Source: Streptomyces sp. NBC_00287 (lineage in GTDB: Bacteria; Actinomycetota; Actinomycetes; Streptomycetales; Streptomycetaceae). From it: a stretch of DNA of 64,000 nt. The notes beneath the pieces were generated by a model. That model did no database searches. It saw nothing but the letters and a program-made list of their open reading frames with translations, and was not told the origin of the DNA. The position numbers and the translations under genes are program-made. Of this stretch, positions 35,490-44,149 are shown piece by piece. Where the stretch lies: the NCBI RefSeq assembly GCF_036173105.1, contig NZ_CP108053.1, positions 9,578,854 through 9,642,853 of the forward strand, in the 5' to 3' direction. The first letter of the stretch is position 1. Every line of letters begins with the position of its first letter.

Positions 35490-35678
35490 TCAGCTGTGCT
35501 GTTCGGGCACGTTGGTGACAGCAGGGTGGTCTTGCATGGGTGAGGGCCTTCTGGGTTCGGTGGGGATTGCGACATCTACCGCCCCCGTCTCGGGGACGAG
35601 GCCGGCGACGATCGTGAGGGTGACGATGCCCACCATGGCGGTGCGGGCTCGGCTGTGGATGGTGTGGCGTTTGGTCAT
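35490..35678 (-). CDS. Small secreted or membrane peptide, 62 residues
   Basis: ATG 35678 follows AGCAGG. The product has a basic N-terminus and a hydrophobic stretch (MTKRHTIHSRARTAMVGIVT, then LTIVAGLVPETGAVD), like a signal peptide. A polar tail ending VTNVPEQHS follows. It begins right after the stop of a truncated upstream frame on the same strand. Layout and size resemble pheromone-type peptides encoded after TPR regulators, but this is speculative. Confidence 0.45.
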   Translation of the reverse strand: MTKRHTIHSRARTAMVGIVTLTIVAGLVPETGAVDVAIPTEPRRPSPMQDHPAVTNVPEQHS

Positions 35679-35692
35679 GGCCTGCTCGTTAG

Positions 35693-35935
35693 TCCCCCAG
35701 GTTTTCTGGCGGCGTGGTCGCTGTTACCGCTGCGGGCAGCCGGCCGTTCAGGATGTCCTGGCGTGGCAGTGACAGCCCGGAGTGCTGCTGCAGGGCGGTC
35801 AGGGTCGCACGCAGCGAGTCGAACTCCTCGCTCACGTCGTCATCGAGGAGTCCGGCTTCTTCGAACGCCGGGAGCAGGAACGCTATGCCCTTGTCCGGGG
35901 TGGTTTTGTACGCGAGTAGCGGCGTCGTTTTGACA
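35693..35935 (-). pseudogene. C-terminal fragment of an unrecognised protein upstream of the peptide gene
   Basis: The minus strand reads TTPLLAYKTTPDKGIAFLLP, then FEEAGLLDDDVSEEFDSLRA and ends PENLGD-stop near 35693. It is clearly coding-like, but there is no start in frame. An upstream ATG in another frame (35939) gives only MSKRRRYSRTKPPRTRA. Frameshifted or truncated gene; family not recognised. Confidence 0.4.
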
Positions 35936-36017
35936 TGTCATTGGGAGTCGCACGCTCGCGCGGATAGGCGGTGTTCACGAGTACGGGAGGCACGCGTTGG
36001 GAGGCGTAGAAAGCGGT

Positions 36018-36044
36018 GAGGCCCCCGCATGGACTTGGGGCCTC
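36018..36044. terminator. Hairpin GAGGCCCC/GGGGCCTC
   Basis: 8-bp perfect arms with an 11-nt loop in a gene-free stretch (35940-36563). The rest of that stretch contains only the promoter region of the beta-helix gene as far as can be seen. Confidence 0.55.
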
Positions 36045-36563
36045 TGAGATTCTGTGCCAGGGTGCATGACGCTGCCAGGGGCAGCCACGCACGCAAGCCC
36101 GGCCGGGCGCGTAGTCACCCGCTGGGCCTCAGTCACGAAATCCGGCACAGCCCCGGACATCGGCCTGGGACACACCCAGCGGCCCGCGCCTCGGGATGTG
36201 AGGCAAACGCGCCGCCGCCGTTTCGCTAGGGAGCGGCGTGCTGGAAGGGGTCGGAGCGGGGCGCCCGGGAGATGCGCCGCTCCGGCAACGCCCTAACGCC
36301 GCATCCCGACCCGAGCTCTTCAGGATCGGGTGTTCCACTTCTTAAGTGGCCTCCCAGTGAGCACCCGCCCACTGCTGTGCGCGCGTACCCCCACTTCCGG
36401 GTGTCACGCCTCGCTCAAACGGGCCTGCCGGGAAGCAGACGGCAGGAGACCGTGGTCGGTTGGTCTCCAGCGGCCCACGTCCAGGACCTGCGCCAGGGCG
36501 GACCGGGCCGGTAGTGGGACGTGCCCGGTGGGGTGCCTCCTGGTGCAGAAGGAGAAGGCCCTG

Positions 36564-37976
36564 ATGTCCTTGCAGAACGTCCGAGCGACGGATCCGCCCG
36601 CTGGCGTCCGGCGATCGCATCCGGGATGGTTTCTGGCTGCGGCCGGGCTGGCAGCCACGGTTGCAATGGTGCTCCCGGCCCCGCTCGCCCACGCCGACAC
36701 GGTAGACGTGAAGTGCTCGGTCCCGGACCTCGTCGCGGCGGTGAACACGGCCAATAGCTCACCGGGCCCCGACACCCTCCGCCTGACCCGCAAGTGCACC
36801 TACTGGCTGGCTACCCCCAACCCCGCCAACTCGTCCAACGGCCTGCCGGCCATCACCAGCGGCATCACCATCGAAGGCAATGGCGCGACGATCGCGCGCG
36901 CCCGGTCCGCCCCCGATTTTCGCATCCTCTTCGTGGACGACACCGGCATCCTGAAGCTCAACAAGACCACCATCAGCGGTGGCGCGGCACCGGACTGCCC
37001 GAACTTCCCGGGCGGCGGGGCCTGTGGTGGTGGCATTTCCAGCCTCGGCACGCTGATGGTGAGGCATAGCCGAGTGGTCAACAACACCGCCGAGTCCAGC
37101 GTATTCGCCGAGGGCGGCGGCATCGAAAGCGGAAACGCCGCCGGGGTCGGCGCAGCGACCTTGGCAGACACAGAGATCAGCAAAAACACCGCCGTCTACA
37201 ACGGTGACGTCCAGAGCTCTGCCGCAGGCGGCGGAGTCCTCAACAACGGGCCCCTAACGGTGGAAAGGACCCGCTTCACCAACAACGCCGTCCGCGTCAC
37301 CAAGAACACCGACAGTCTCGCTCTCGGCGCCATCGCCTTCTTCGCCCCGGCGACGATCAGGGACAGCCTCATCAGCGGCAACCACTCCACCGCCCCGGGA
37401 GGCACCGCGCGCGGCGCTCTGAACAATTCCGCCACGGTGACCGTGACAGGCACCGTCATCCGCAACAACACCGCCAGCGCCCCGGGAGGCACCGCCAACG
37501 GCGGCGCAGCCGGGAACGGAGGCACGCTGACCTTGACACGCACCCGCGTCATCGGCAACCACGCCACCGCTCCCAATGGCGGCACCGTCACGGGCGGCGC
37601 GATCAGTCTCGGCCCCGAGGGCGATCTCACTCTGAACAACAGCACAGTGCGCGGCAACACCGCCAGCGCTCCGGGCGGCACAGCCCGGGGCGGCGGCATC
37701 AGCAACGATCTCGGCGGCACCGTGACGACCGAGCGATCGCAGATCAGCGCCAACACCGCCAAGGCTCCGGATGGCGGCACCGCCCGGGGCGGGGGCATCT
37801 TCAACGCCGTCGGATCGACGACCCTGAACCACAGCTCCGTCACCGACAACCATGCCGACGACGGAGGCGGCATCTTCGAGGAGTCCGGCACCGTCACGCT
37901 GAATGACACCGAGGTCAAACGCAACCACCCGAACAACTGCGCCCCACCGAACAGCGTCCCCGCCTGCGTCGGCTGA
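36564..37976 (+). CDS. Secreted right-handed parallel beta-helix protein
   Basis: About 470 residues from ATG 36564 behind AGAAGGAGAAGG. A cleavable signal peptide is clear (WFLAAAGLAATVAMVLPAPL, then AHA-DT near residue 47). The mature protein consists of repeated rungs such as TEISKNTAVYN, TRVIGNHATAPNGG, STVRGNTASAPGGTARGGGI and SQISANTAKAPDGGTARGGG, with GG(G)I turns. This is the pattern of parallel beta-helix proteins related to chlamydial polymorphic-membrane-protein repeats. No catalytic site recognised. Exported, perhaps an adhesin or surface polysaccharide-binding protein. Confidence 0.8.
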   Translation: MSLQNVRATDPPAGVRRSHPGWFLAAAGLAATVAMVLPAPLAHADTVDVKCSVPDLVAAVNTANSSPGPDTLRLTRKCTYWLATPNPANSSNGLPAITSGITIEGNGATIARARSAPDFRILFVDDTGILKLNKTTISGGAAPDCPNFPGGGACGGGISSLGTLMVRHSRVVNNTAESSVFAEGGGIESGNAAGVGAATLADTEISKNTAVYNGDVQSSAAGGGVLNNGPLTVERTRFTNNAVRVTKNTDSLALGAIAFFAPATIRDSLISGNHSTAPGGTARGALNNSATVTVTGTVIRNNTASAPGGTANGGAAGNGGTLTLTRTRVIGNHATAPNGGTVTGGAISLGPEGDLTLNNSTVRGNTASAPGGTARGGGISNDLGGTVTTERSQISANTAKAPDGGTARGGGIFNAVGSTTLNHSSVTDNHADDGGGIFEESGTVTLNDTEVKRNHPNNCAPPNSVPACVG

Positions 37977-38189
37977 GCCAGCCCCTCTGCAGGGCCCGCA
38001 CCACGCTCGGTGCGGGTCCGCCCCGTACCCGCTGACAGGCCGGCGATCCAATCCCACAAGCCACCGACGGACCGGCCGCCAGCCAGGGAAGCCGCTGGCC
38101 CGGTTGCTGCCCGTACTGGCGAGCATCGACATCCCACCACGGGGAGTGCACCCGCTTCAGGAGTGACGGCCGTCCGTCGCATGGGACTG

Positions 38190-38759
38190 TCAGGTGCCTT
38201 CATTTCTCTTGAACATCCGCATGCCGACTCGTCTCCCACTGCCTCCCGAGCACATGGGTAATCGCTGCTCTGAGAAGTGAACGAAGCCATCCGGGGTGTC
38301 GCCGATGTCGAAGCGGCCGACCGTTTGGCTGTCGCGGTAGTACCAGCACTCACTGGGCGGGTCGTCCGGCTTCGGGGTCAGGTGCAGGACTTCGACGGCG
38401 CCTGCGGAGAGGTCGGGGTGAGCCCACCAGGCCTTGGAGGGCCGGCCCTGCTCCACCGCGTGTGACCAGCCTGCGCATTCACCGAAGCGGGCTACGCGGG
38501 CTGATGCGCGGTCGTTGAACGTCAGCCGCTCGGCCTCGGCGAAGGTGATCGGGTCGAGCACTTCTGTGGGCCGGGCGCCGAGCCGGACAACGAGGTCGCC
38601 TGGGCTGATGCCGCGTGCGAAGGTGACGAACAGGATGGGGGCGTCGTTCCGCCAGGCCTCGGTCAGCCACGTGATGCCGTCGCTCAATGTCCTCTCCTGG
38701 ATTGAGGGGTGCGACAAGGGCAGGAGGGTGCGGCCCTCCCACCCCAAGCTGCGCCGCAT
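38190..38759 (-). CDS. DUF6461-like hypothetical protein
   Basis: 189 residues. It contains ITWLTEAWRNDAPILFVTFA, GISPGDLVVRLGARPTEVLD near residue 50, and GWSHAVEQ near 97. It ends with YYRDSQTVGRFDIGDTPDGF. This pattern I associate with Streptomyces DUF6461 proteins of unknown function, which are common next to polymorphic toxins and mobile DNA. The start is uncertain; an internal start near residue 24 is possible. Confidence 0.6.
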   Translation of the reverse strand: MRRSLGWEGRTLLPLSHPSIQERTLSDGITWLTEAWRNDAPILFVTFARGISPGDLVVRLGARPTEVLDPITFAEAERLTFNDRASARVARFGECAGWSHAVEQGRPSKAWWAHPDLSAGAVEVLHLTPKPDDPPSECWYYRDSQTVGRFDIGDTPDGFVHFSEQRLPMCSGGSGRRVGMRMFKRNEGT

Positions 38760-38789
38760 CCTCCTGGGTCGGGGTGTGTTCTGGGTTTC

Positions 38790-39704
38790 TTACAGCGCCG
38801 TCCAGGATTGTGGTTCGCCGGTGGTGAGTGGGGTCCATACGGGGTGGGTGGGGCCGAGTTGTTCGATGTCTTCGAGGATGGCGGCTGCGAGGGGGACTTC
38901 GCGGGCGAGGGCGGCGACGAGGGGGTGCTGGATGGTCATTGCTTTGAGGTCGTTGATCCGGTGGGCCAGCCTGGTGGGGGAGGCTCCGGTGAGGATGAAG
39001 AGGATGCGGGGGAAGAGGGGGTAGTGGCGGAGCCAGGCCGGTCCGGGAGCAGCGGGTCGGCGGCGGCCGGCGGGTGGTGGTTCGTGGGTGAAGAGGCGGG
39101 CGTAGTCGATGAGTTTTATGGCGAGGCGTTCGCTGCTCATGGTGGTGCGGTCGACTTCGATGAAGGCGCGTAGTTTGCGCCGGTGTTCGCCTTGGGTGAT
39201 GGTGTAGTGGAGGAGGGCGTCGGCGGTTACCCGTTCGCCGTCGCCGATGGGGTGGGAGACCTCGGGGGTCCAGTCCCACGGCCCGTGTTCGTGTCCGAGC
39301 CGGCGGGCGTCTGCCGCAAAGGGCAGATGGGCGCGCACAACGGTGAGCGTGTGTGGTGTCTTCAGTGATGCTGCGGTTGTTGAGGTGATGGGGTAGGGCG
39401 GGCGGCCGCGCAGGAGGGGGAGGTCGCGGGTCAGGCGTGCTCCTTGCGGTGTGAGGTACCAGGCGTGGGTGCGCGGCCGGTCCGCGCCCGGAAGCGGTGT
39501 GAGGTCGGTGAAGCCTGTGGTGCGCAGTTTGTTCAGTGTGCGGGAGAGCAGTTGGCGGGAGCCGTCCGGCCGCAGCATCTGGCGCAGTTGGCCGGTGGTG
39601 GCCATGCGGTGGAGGGCGAGCGCGGTCAGGACCTGCAAGCGCAGCGGTTCAGCGGGGCTGGGGGCCGACTCGGTGGCCGGAGTATCTGGTGTGGAGCGGG
39701 TCAT
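38790..39704 (-). CDS. Replication-relaxation family protein
   Basis: About 304 residues from ATG 39704 (MTRSTPDTPATES). The N-terminal winged helix QVLTALALHRMATTGQLRQM near residue 23, then LSRTLNKLRTTGFTDL, precedes the family core: GARLTRDLPLLRGRP, HTLTVVRAHLPFAADARRLG and the nuclease-like LRAFIEVDRTTMSSERLAIK. Such proteins are typical of actinomycete plasmids and mobile elements and are linked to replication or relaxation of DNA. The upstream GACCAC repeats are shared with the Rep-like locus at 5.4 kb. Confidence 0.82.
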   Translation of the reverse strand: MTRSTPDTPATESAPSPAEPLRLQVLTALALHRMATTGQLRQMLRPDGSRQLLSRTLNKLRTTGFTDLTPLPGADRPRTHAWYLTPQGARLTRDLPLLRGRPPYPITSTTAASLKTPHTLTVVRAHLPFAADARRLGHEHGPWDWTPEVSHPIGDGERVTADALLHYTITQGEHRRKLRAFIEVDRTTMSSERLAIKLIDYARLFTHEPPPAGRRRPAAPGPAWLRHYPLFPRILFILTGASPTRLAHRINDLKAMTIQHPLVAALAREVPLAAAILEDIEQLGPTHPVWTPLTTGEPQSWTAL

Positions 39705-39729
39705 GGGGCTGAGGCAACAGGCAGCCCCC

Positions 39730-39835
39730 AACCCAACGGCCGACCATGAGCCCCCGACCACGGTCACGACTCGGGAACGTTTCTCGTGGTCGGGGCCGTG
39801 GTCGGCGCCGGTGGCCCCGACCACGGCTGCGTGAA
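39730..39835. repeat. GACCAC inverted repeats upstream of the replication-relaxation gene
   Basis: A perfect 12-bp inverted repeat GTGGTCGGGGCC at 39786-39797 and 39813-39824, with further CCGACCAC/GTGGTCGG units from 39740. CCCGACCACGGTCACGA near 39755 also occurs near 5441, and CGACCATGAGCCC followed by CGACCACGG also occurs near 5847. The two loci share a DNA-binding site family. Confidence 0.65.
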
Positions 39836-40053
39836 GGCTCGTGGCGGCTCAGGAACAGCCCTACGGCAGGCGGTTGTTGGAGGTTGGCGATGGCCGGTCC
39901 GCAGTAGCCGGGGCTGGTGCGGGGTGTGGTGGCGGGCCGTGCCGTGCCGGCCGTCGTGCGGCATCCGGCCCGCAAGGGGGGCCAACGCCCGTTGCCGGCT
40001 GCCGCGTTCATGGGGCGGTGGGCGGTGGGCGGTTGGGTGTTGACCGCCGGGTT
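39836..40053. other. Gap without a supported gene
   Basis: Nothing recognised between the repeat block and the triple-HTH gene. Confidence 0.35.
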
Positions 40054-40776
40054 CTATTTCTTGGATCGCTGGGCGGCTTGTTCGAGGATGCGTCGGCGTG
40101 TCCACCGCCGGCGCCCGTTCTGGCGTCCGGCGTTCTCGGCTGTTGCGTCCACGGTTTTCAGCAGTGGCAGGTTGCCCTGGGCGAGGCTGCTGGAGAACGA
40201 ACCGACGCTTTTGTATCCCAGCAGGGCGGCTGCCTGGGTTGCTCCCAGGAGTTCGTCCGGGTCGCCGTCGGCGGGGACGGCGGGCAGGGAGACCGGGCGG
40301 TCGATGCCGGCGCGTCTGCCGCGGCCGGGCCGGGTGGCCATCCAGTCCTTGAGGGTCTGCACGCGCCACAGCTGCCGGCGGTAGGGGTTCTCGGCCGTGC
40401 CCAGCTCTTCGACGACGTCCGGGTCGGGGAAGTATCCGGGGTGGTCGCGTACGAAGGTGGTGACCTGGTTGGAGTTCTTGTAGCCGAGGAACCGTGAGGC
40501 CTGCGCCGCGTTCAGCAGCTCCTGCGGGCCTAGGGAGGGCGGGGTGTGCTCCTTCAGCCTTGCCGGCGTGCGGTGCGCGAACCACTCGGTGACTTGGCCG
40601 TGGTCCCACAGGCGGGCGCGGCCGCGCTGGCCGGCGGTCTCGGGAAACGGCACGCCGGCCGCGTTCTCGGCGCGCTCGTTGTAGAGGCCGGTGATCCGCG
40701 CGGGGGTCAGGCCCTGTTCAGCCGCGATCTCGGCAGCGTCGGCCAGGCGAGGCTCGCGGCGCGAGGTCATGGCCAA
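40054..40776 (-). CDS. DNA-binding protein with three MerR/excisionase-like HTH modules
   Basis: 240 residues. Three similar helix-turn-helix modules follow one another: EQGLTPARITGLYNERAENA near residue 19, AAQASRFLGYKNSNQVTTFV near 90, and ATQAAALLGYKSVGSFSSSL near 178. Each has a short wing such as RRQLWRVQTLKDWMATRPGR. The C-terminus is very basic (NGRRRWTRRRILEQAAQRSKK-like). The design suggests cooperative binding to repeated sites, and the nearby GACCAC repeats are an obvious candidate (inference). Confidence 0.65.
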   Translation of the reverse strand: MAMTSRREPRLADAAEIAAEQGLTPARITGLYNERAENAAGVPFPETAGQRGRARLWDHGQVTEWFAHRTPARLKEHTPPSLGPQELLNAAQASRFLGYKNSNQVTTFVRDHPGYFPDPDVVEELGTAENPYRRQLWRVQTLKDWMATRPGRGRRAGIDRPVSLPAVPADGDPDELLGATQAAALLGYKSVGSFSSSLAQGNLPLLKTVDATAENAGRQNGRRRWTRRRILEQAAQRSKK

Positions 40777-40897
40777 ACCGTCCGTCCTGTCAGAAGCGGG
40801 CCGGCCCGCCCGGCTCGCAAAGAAAATAATGGCAGGAGTTTCGGTTCGGGGTCCAGCCCGCGGCTCAAGGGTTTTCCCGGACGGCCGCGCGCACGGC

Positions 40898-41242
40898 TCA
40901 CTCCTCCGGGATCAAGCAGACTCCGCGGTGCGCCGCGTCCTTCGCCATCTCCGCGTACGCCAGGGCGGCCGGCGTCATCTCCCACTCGGCCAGGGCCAGC
41001 AGCCAGATCACCTCGTCGCGGTCCTGTGAGGCATCACAGGGCATACCGGCCGCGTTCGCGGCGACCATCAGCTCCTCGGTGCCCAGCCCCCCGAGGCGCT
41101 CTGCCAGGCTCCGGTGCAGCTCCTGCAGACCCTGCTGGTACAGCTCGTTCGCTTCGCGCAGGAGCAGCACCAGGTCTTCGTCGAGGCTGGCCGGTGCCGC
41201 CGCAGCGAGGTCGAGGATGCGCTGGGTCGTCGTCACCGTCAC
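40898..41242 (-). CDS. Hypothetical helical protein co-transcribed with peptide deformylase
   Basis: 114 residues, acidic and all-helical by pattern (LDEDLVLLLREANELYQQGL, then QELHRSLAERLGGLGTEELM, ALAEWEMTPAALAYAEMAKD). The GTG at 41242 lies 5 bp after the deformylase stop without its own ribosome site, so it is translationally coupled. Family not recognised. Confidence 0.6.
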   Translation of the reverse strand: MTVTTTQRILDLAAAAPASLDEDLVLLLREANELYQQGLQELHRSLAERLGGLGTEELMVAANAAGMPCDASQDRDEVIWLLALAEWEMTPAALAYAEMAKDAAHRGVCLIPEE

Positions 41243-41247
41243 TGAGT

Positions 41248-41817
41248 TCAGGCGCCTTCGTAAATCCAGGCCCGGCCGGTCTGCCGGTACTCCTCCACGG
41301 GGATCGGTTCGACCCCGGTACGCATCCGGGCGGTGTACAGCAGGCCGTCGAGGTGGTCGATCTCGTGGTGGATGAGGCGGGCGAGGCCGCGCTCGTACAC
41401 GGTGGTCACGGTCTCGCCGGTCAGGCCCGTGGTCTGGACGGTGATCTTCAGGGGGCGGGGGACCAGGCCGCGGACATCGAAGAAGCTCAGGCAGCCCTCG
41501 TACTGCTCGTCCATCTCGGCGGAGCGGTCGATGATCCGCGGGTTGAGCAGGATGATCGCCGGGGCATCACGGGGCGGCTGGACGACGGCCGTAGCACGAC
41601 CGATGCCGATCTGCGGGGCAGCGATGCCCATGCCCTTGGCGAAGGGGTGGACCTGTCCGATCCGTTCCATCGCGGCGAACAGCTCGTCGGTGATGCGCTC
41701 GGCCTCGTCGCGCTCGGCGGGCAGGTCGAAGGCGCGGGCCGGTTCGGCGAGGATGCCGGCCCCGTGCTGGACGACTCCGAGGTCTCGCATCTGCTGGCTG
41801 GGCGGCACGTCAATCAC
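41248..41817 (-). CDS. def: Peptide deformylase (accessory copy)
   Basis: About 189 residues from GTG 41817, chosen because AGGGGAG lies 5 bp upstream. A longer frame from 41868 lacks this. All three deformylase motifs are present: GMGIAAPQIG near residue 67, EGCLSF near 115 (Cys metal ligand), and HEIDHLDG near 160 (two His ligands and the catalytic Glu). It removes N-formyl groups from nascent proteins. An additional copy on an accessory arm can act as a resistant or specialised version. An unrecognised helical protein is coupled downstream. Confidence 0.92.
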   Translation of the reverse strand: MIDVPPSQQMRDLGVVQHGAGILAEPARAFDLPAERDEAERITDELFAAMERIGQVHPFAKGMGIAAPQIGIGRATAVVQPPRDAPAIILLNPRIIDRSAEMDEQYEGCLSFFDVRGLVPRPLKITVQTTGLTGETVTTVYERGLARLIHHEIDHLDGLLYTARMRTGVEPIPVEEYRQTGRAWIYEGA

Positions 41818-41879
41818 CTGAACTCCCCTTGATGCCTGTTCTGTTCGGGCCGCGCCCGGAACCGCCACTCAAGACGGTA

Positions 41880-42176
41880 CCGAGCGTGCAGAGCGGGTGT
41901 GGAGGTGATCCACGTGAATTGCCGTTGCTCACCCTCGTCGCTGCGGACGGGCAGCTCGCGCTGCTGGCGTTGAAGTCCTATCAGCGGATGGGCCGCTTCC
42001 CGAAGCCGGAGGAGTACCCGGAGATGGTGGTCGGCTTCGTCCGCCGCGCGGTGGAGCTGCCGGAGGGGACCGTGCCGTTGTGGGCGACGGGCCGGACGGC
42101 GGAGCGGCAGCGTACGGAGGTGCGCCGCCGGGTGGGCAACGTACGACCAGGCCGAGGCCTGCGAAGCATTCCGTGA
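41880..42176 (+). pseudogene. Tn3-family transposase N-terminal (DUF4158) remnant
   Basis: It reads LALLALKSYQRMGRFPKPEE, then YPEMVVGFVRRAVELPEGTV and GRTAERQRTEVRRRVG, the DUF4158 domain found at the N-terminus of Tn3-type transposases. It lacks a proper start and ends in unrelated sequence. Confidence 0.7.
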
Positions 42177-42179
42177 CGC

Positions 42180-42352
42180 GCGGGCTGTCAGGCCATTCGG
42201 ACGACGGTGCGTGACACACTGGGGGACACCGACCGGAGCGGCATCACCACGTGCGACGTCCAGGCCGTCGGCGCCCACTTCCTGGCTGATCTGCGGGCTC
42301 GCTGCCGGGCCGACGGGACGTCAGCGGAGTCGCTCCGGAAACTCACCTCTTG
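42180..42352 (+). pseudogene. Unrecognised coding remnant cut by ISAzo13 element
   Basis: A plus frame reads AIRTTVRDTLGDTDRSGITT, then CDVQAVGAHFLADLRARCRA and SAESLRKLTS, stopping at the left end of the IS. Coding-like but no family recognised. Confidence 0.3.
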
Positions 42353-44100
42353 GGGCTTGCCGGGAAATAAGTCGTGGCTTCCAGCTCCGGGGATCGTTGT
42401 AGTGGTATGGGGAGACCGGAGGGGATCGAGGCCGTCCTGGCGGCGAAGTTCGAGACGTTGTTGCCGCATCTGGACGAGCGTCAGCGCCGGCTGGCCATAG
42501 GGGCGGAGGCGCGGTCGCTGGGACACGGTGGAATCAGGCTCGTAGCCCGTGCGGCCGGAGTGCGGGCGGGCACGGTCTCGCGCGGGGCGGCTGAACTGGA
42601 GTCCGGCCAGGGCCCGTTGGGTCGAGTCCGCCGTACAGGCGGAGGCCGGAAGAAGGCGAGTGAGCTGGATGCGGGACTGCGGCCCGCGCTGCTTGCGTTG
42701 GTCGAGCCCGACGAGCGGGGCGATCCGATGTCGCCGCTGCGCTGGACGACGAAGTCGACCCGGAACCTGGCAGCAGAGCTGACCCGCCAGGGCCATCCCG
42801 TCTCCGCCGACACGGTCGCCGGTCTGCTGCGGGAGGAAGGCTTCAGCCTGCAGGCCAACGCCAAGACCGTCGAAGGCGCCCAACACCCGGACCGGGACGC
42901 CCAGTTCCGCTACCTCAACGAGCAGGCACGAGATCACCGGGACGCCGGAGATGCGGTGATCAGCGTGGACACCAAGAAGAAGGAACTGATCGGCAACTAC
43001 AAGAACGCCGGTCAGGAGTGGCGGCCCGCCGAGCAGCCCGTGGAGGTCAAGACACACGACTTCCCCAGCCAGGCCGAGAAGGCAATCCCATACGGAATCT
43101 ACGACACGACAACGAACACCGGTTGGGTCTGCATCGGCACCGATCACGACACCGCGGCGTTCGCCGTCGCCTCGATCCGCCGCTGGTGGCAGGCCCGCGG
43201 CCGGCACGACTACCCCCGCGCCTGCAGGCTACTGATCACCGCTGATGCCGGGGGATCAAACGGCTACCGCACCCGCGGCTGGAAGGCCCATCTGGCCGAC
43301 CTCGCCGACGAGACCGGCCTGGATATCACCGTGTGTCACCTGCCGCCCGGCACATCGAAGTGGAACAAGATCGAGCACCGGCTGTTCTCTCACATCACCA
43401 TGAACTGGCGCGGCAGGCCCCTGACCAGCCATGAAGTCATGCTCCGCACCATCGCCGCGACAACCAGCCGCACCGGCCTGACGGTGCACGCCGAACTCGA
43501 CAGCGGTCAGTACCCCACCGGCATCCAGATCAACGACGAGGCCATCGCCGCTTTACCGATCATCCGGCATCGCTTCCACGGAGACTGGAACTACACCCTC
43601 CACCCCGCAGACCAACGACCGCCTCCGGACCGGCCCCGGCACAACCGACCGCCAGCCGGCGGCACTCACTCCCTCATGCCCGACAAACTGCAGCACCCTG
43701 AGCTGACCGGCATGACACGCCAGCAGCTCAGCGACCTGATCAACACCTTGATCCCTGAGCTGGAAGACTCCCGCGAGCAAGCCCGCCACGCAGCCCGCGG
43801 CGGACCACGCCGCGTCGCCCGCGGCACAGGCCGCAAACCCAGCCTCACGCCCGCCGACCAGATCCTGGTCACCATCCTCTACCTGCGAAAGCACAGTCTT
43901 CAGGAGCTCCTCGGGCAACTCTTCAACACCACCGCCATGACCATCAGCCGTGCCGTCAAAGACGTTCGCCCGCTCCTGGAAGCCCACAGCGTCCACATCC
44001 CCGCCTCCACAGCCCGGTTCCGCACGCCAGCCGACATCACGAGATTCCTCGCCCCGGACAACTCCAAGATCAAATCAGCGTGTTGATTACCGGCAAGCCC
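42353..44100 (+). mobile_element. ISAzo13-type insertion sequence
   Basis: Inverted ends GGGCTTGCCGG: left starts at 42353, right ends at 44100. The 1748-bp element contains one transposase gene. Flanking trinucleotides TTG and TTA differ by one base, so a target duplication is only possible, not shown. Confidence 0.8.
42407..44086 (+). CDS. ISAzo13-family transposase with C-terminal helix-turn-helix extension
   Basis: About 559 residues from ATG 42407 (MGRPEGIEAVLAAKFETLLP). The N-terminal HTH region (RLVARAAGVRAGTVSRG) is followed by GRKKASELDAGLRPALLALV and the DDE core: ISVDTKKKELIGNYKNAG (D), LLITADAGGSNGYRTR (D), and LPPGTSKWNKIEHRLFSHIT (E). After the core ends near residue 410, an additional helical/HTH module follows (LTPADQILVTILYLRKHSLQ, then LFNTTAMTISRAVKDVRPLL). 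Intact and probably active. Confidence 0.9.
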   Translation: MGRPEGIEAVLAAKFETLLPHLDERQRRLAIGAEARSLGHGGIRLVARAAGVRAGTVSRGAAELESGQGPLGRVRRTGGGRKKASELDAGLRPALLALVEPDERGDPMSPLRWTTKSTRNLAAELTRQGHPVSADTVAGLLREEGFSLQANAKTVEGAQHPDRDAQFRYLNEQARDHRDAGDAVISVDTKKKELIGNYKNAGQEWRPAEQPVEVKTHDFPSQAEKAIPYGIYDTTTNTGWVCIGTDHDTAAFAVASIRRWWQARGRHDYPRACRLLITADAGGSNGYRTRGWKAHLADLADETGLDITVCHLPPGTSKWNKIEHRLFSHITMNWRGRPLTSHEVMLRTIAATTSRTGLTVHAELDSGQYPTGIQINDEAIAALPIIRHRFHGDWNYTLHPADQRPPPDRPRHNRPPAGGTHSLMPDKLQHPELTGMTRQQLSDLINTLIPELEDSREQARHAARGGPRRVARGTGRKPSLTPADQILVTILYLRKHSLQELLGQLFNTTAMTISRAVKDVRPLLEAHSVHIPASTARFRTPADITRFLAPDNSKIKSAC

Positions 44101-44149
44101 TTAGAACTCCTAACGAAATGAGTGTTGGAGAACGGTAGGCTCGGTGGCC

